A stretch of DNA of 7,358 bases from Chamaesiphon sp. (GTDB taxonomy: Bacteria > Cyanobacteriota > Cyanobacteriia > Cyanobacteriales > Chamaesiphonaceae), in assembly GCA_026786125.1 (NCBI GenBank), contig JAJAYU010000110.1, positions 1 through 7,358 on the forward strand, read 5' to 3'. The position numbers were made by a program, and so were the translations under genes. Positions 6,928-7,358 of the stretch are shown one piece after another. The number at the start of each line of letters is the position of its first letter. The first letter of the stretch is position 1. The notes under the pieces are model-generated. The model was not told the DNA's origin. It worked only from the letters and a program-made list of their open reading frames with translations, and searched no databases.

Positions 6928-6933
6928 TATAAT
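6928..6933 (+). promoter_or_regulatory. -10 box of the dam-like gene
   Basis: A perfect TATAAT (6928-6933) lies 27 bases upstream of the ATG at 6961, predicting a leader of roughly 20 bases. No recognisable -35 hexamer is found at 16-18 bases. The box lies inside inverted repeats (6916-6921 with 6945-6950, CTTAAT/ATTAAG; 6919-6923 with 6938-6942, AATCT/AGATT) that could be an operator. A purine-rich AGAAAAG just before the start codon may serve as a weak ribosome binding site. Confidence 0.55.
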
Positions 6934-6960
6934 AGTAAGATTGTATTAAGAATAGAAAAG

Positions 6961-7358
6961 ATGAAGCCATTTTTAAAGTGGGCAGGGAGTAAGTATAAAA
7001 TCATTGATAAAATAACTGAATCTCTACCTGATGGAAATAGATTGATAGAAACATTTGTTGGCTCTGGATCTGTTTTTTTAAACACCAATTATCATGAATA
7101 TATTGTTGCAGATACAAATGCCGACTTGATAAATTTATATAGTTGTATTAAGGATAAAGGAATTGATTTTATTGAATATGCTAAACACTTATTTGTCAGC
7201 GAAAACAATAACCAAGAATCATTCTACAGTTTAAGAAAAGAATTCAATGAGACACAAGATGTAGATAAAAAATCTGCTATCTTTATTTATTTGAATCGTC
7301 ATTGCTTCAATGGATTATGTAGATATAATTCTAAAAATCAATTCAATGTTCCATTTGG
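6961..7358 (+). CDS. Dam-type DNA adenine-N6 methyltransferase, N-terminal part (3' end outside window)
   Basis: The frame is open from ATG 6961 to the window edge: 132 complete codons plus a partial glycine codon. An in-frame TAG at 6925-6927 and no other ATG fix the start. Motif X, FLKWAGSK (4-11), and motif I, FVGSGSVFLNT (32-42), form the S-adenosylmethionine pocket; ADTNADLINLY (50-60) follows, and LNRHCFNGLCRYNSKNQFNV (111-130) is the segment that reads DNA. The match to E. coli Dam as I remember it is ungapped with an offset of three residues across these motifs, placing Lys6, Asn117, Leu119, Arg121 and Pro131 on Dam residues Lys9, Asn120, Leu122, Arg124 and Pro134, which contact GATC. 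The predicted reaction is adenine methylation in GATC. The catalytic DPPY motif lies beyond the edge and cannot be checked. AT-rich composition, ATA and AGA codons and its own promoter suggest horizontal acquisition, perhaps with a restriction partner downstream. Confidence 0.93.
   Translation, partial: MKPFLKWAGSKYKIIDKITESLPDGNRLIETFVGSGSVFLNTNYHEYIVADTNADLINLYSCIKDKGIDFIEYAKHLFVSENNNQESFYSLRKEFNETQDVDKKSAIFIYLNRHCFNGLCRYNSKNQFNVPF

Overview
The window looks like chromosomal DNA of a cyanobacterium. The base sequence is crowded with CGATCG and GATC motifs and has one complete HIP1 octamer (GCGATCGC, 283-290). The gene content agrees: a PucC/BCD-type pigment-associated transporter, a cyanobacterial-type GIY-YIG protein, a tiny four-cysteine protein of a kind common in cyanobacteria, and short heptad-type intergenic repeats. 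The genus cannot be told from this sequence.

Layout. 1-357 is the 3' end of a membrane acyltransferase of the COG4299/HGSNAT-like family. A sigma70-like promoter (374-401) follows, then a complete ABC transporter ATPase (435-1421) with no permease gene next to it. 1571-2221 encodes a GIY-YIG-fold protein whose usual catalytic arginine appears to be replaced. It ends in a heptad tandem repeat plus hairpin (2225-2294). Convergent to it on the minus strand is a 46-residue Cys4 protein gene (2302-2442), and upstream of that, also on the minus strand, a BCD/PucC-family MFS transporter (2526-3959). A 297-base divergent spacer with two perfect palindromes separates the transporter from leuS (4257-6833, leucyl-tRNA synthetase), which is closed by a strong 16-bp stem terminator (6857-6900).

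After that terminator the composition changes sharply. From about 6901 the DNA is AT-rich (two hand-counted 60-base lines in the gene give 27% G+C, against 45-57% in two lines of leuS). It carries the first 132 codons of an Escherichia coli-type Dam DNA adenine methyltransferase (6961 to the window edge), with its own TATAAT box inside a dyad. This looks like the left edge of an accessory or horizontally acquired segment, possibly a restriction-modification locus. The partner genes, if any, lie outside the window.

The genes do not form one pathway. They are mostly single housekeeping or transport units with their own signals. No tRNA, rRNA, CRISPR array or insertion sequence was seen. I found no convincing new multi-gene system; the best leads are the foreign-looking dam gene, the Cys4 microprotein and the Arg-less GIY-YIG protein.
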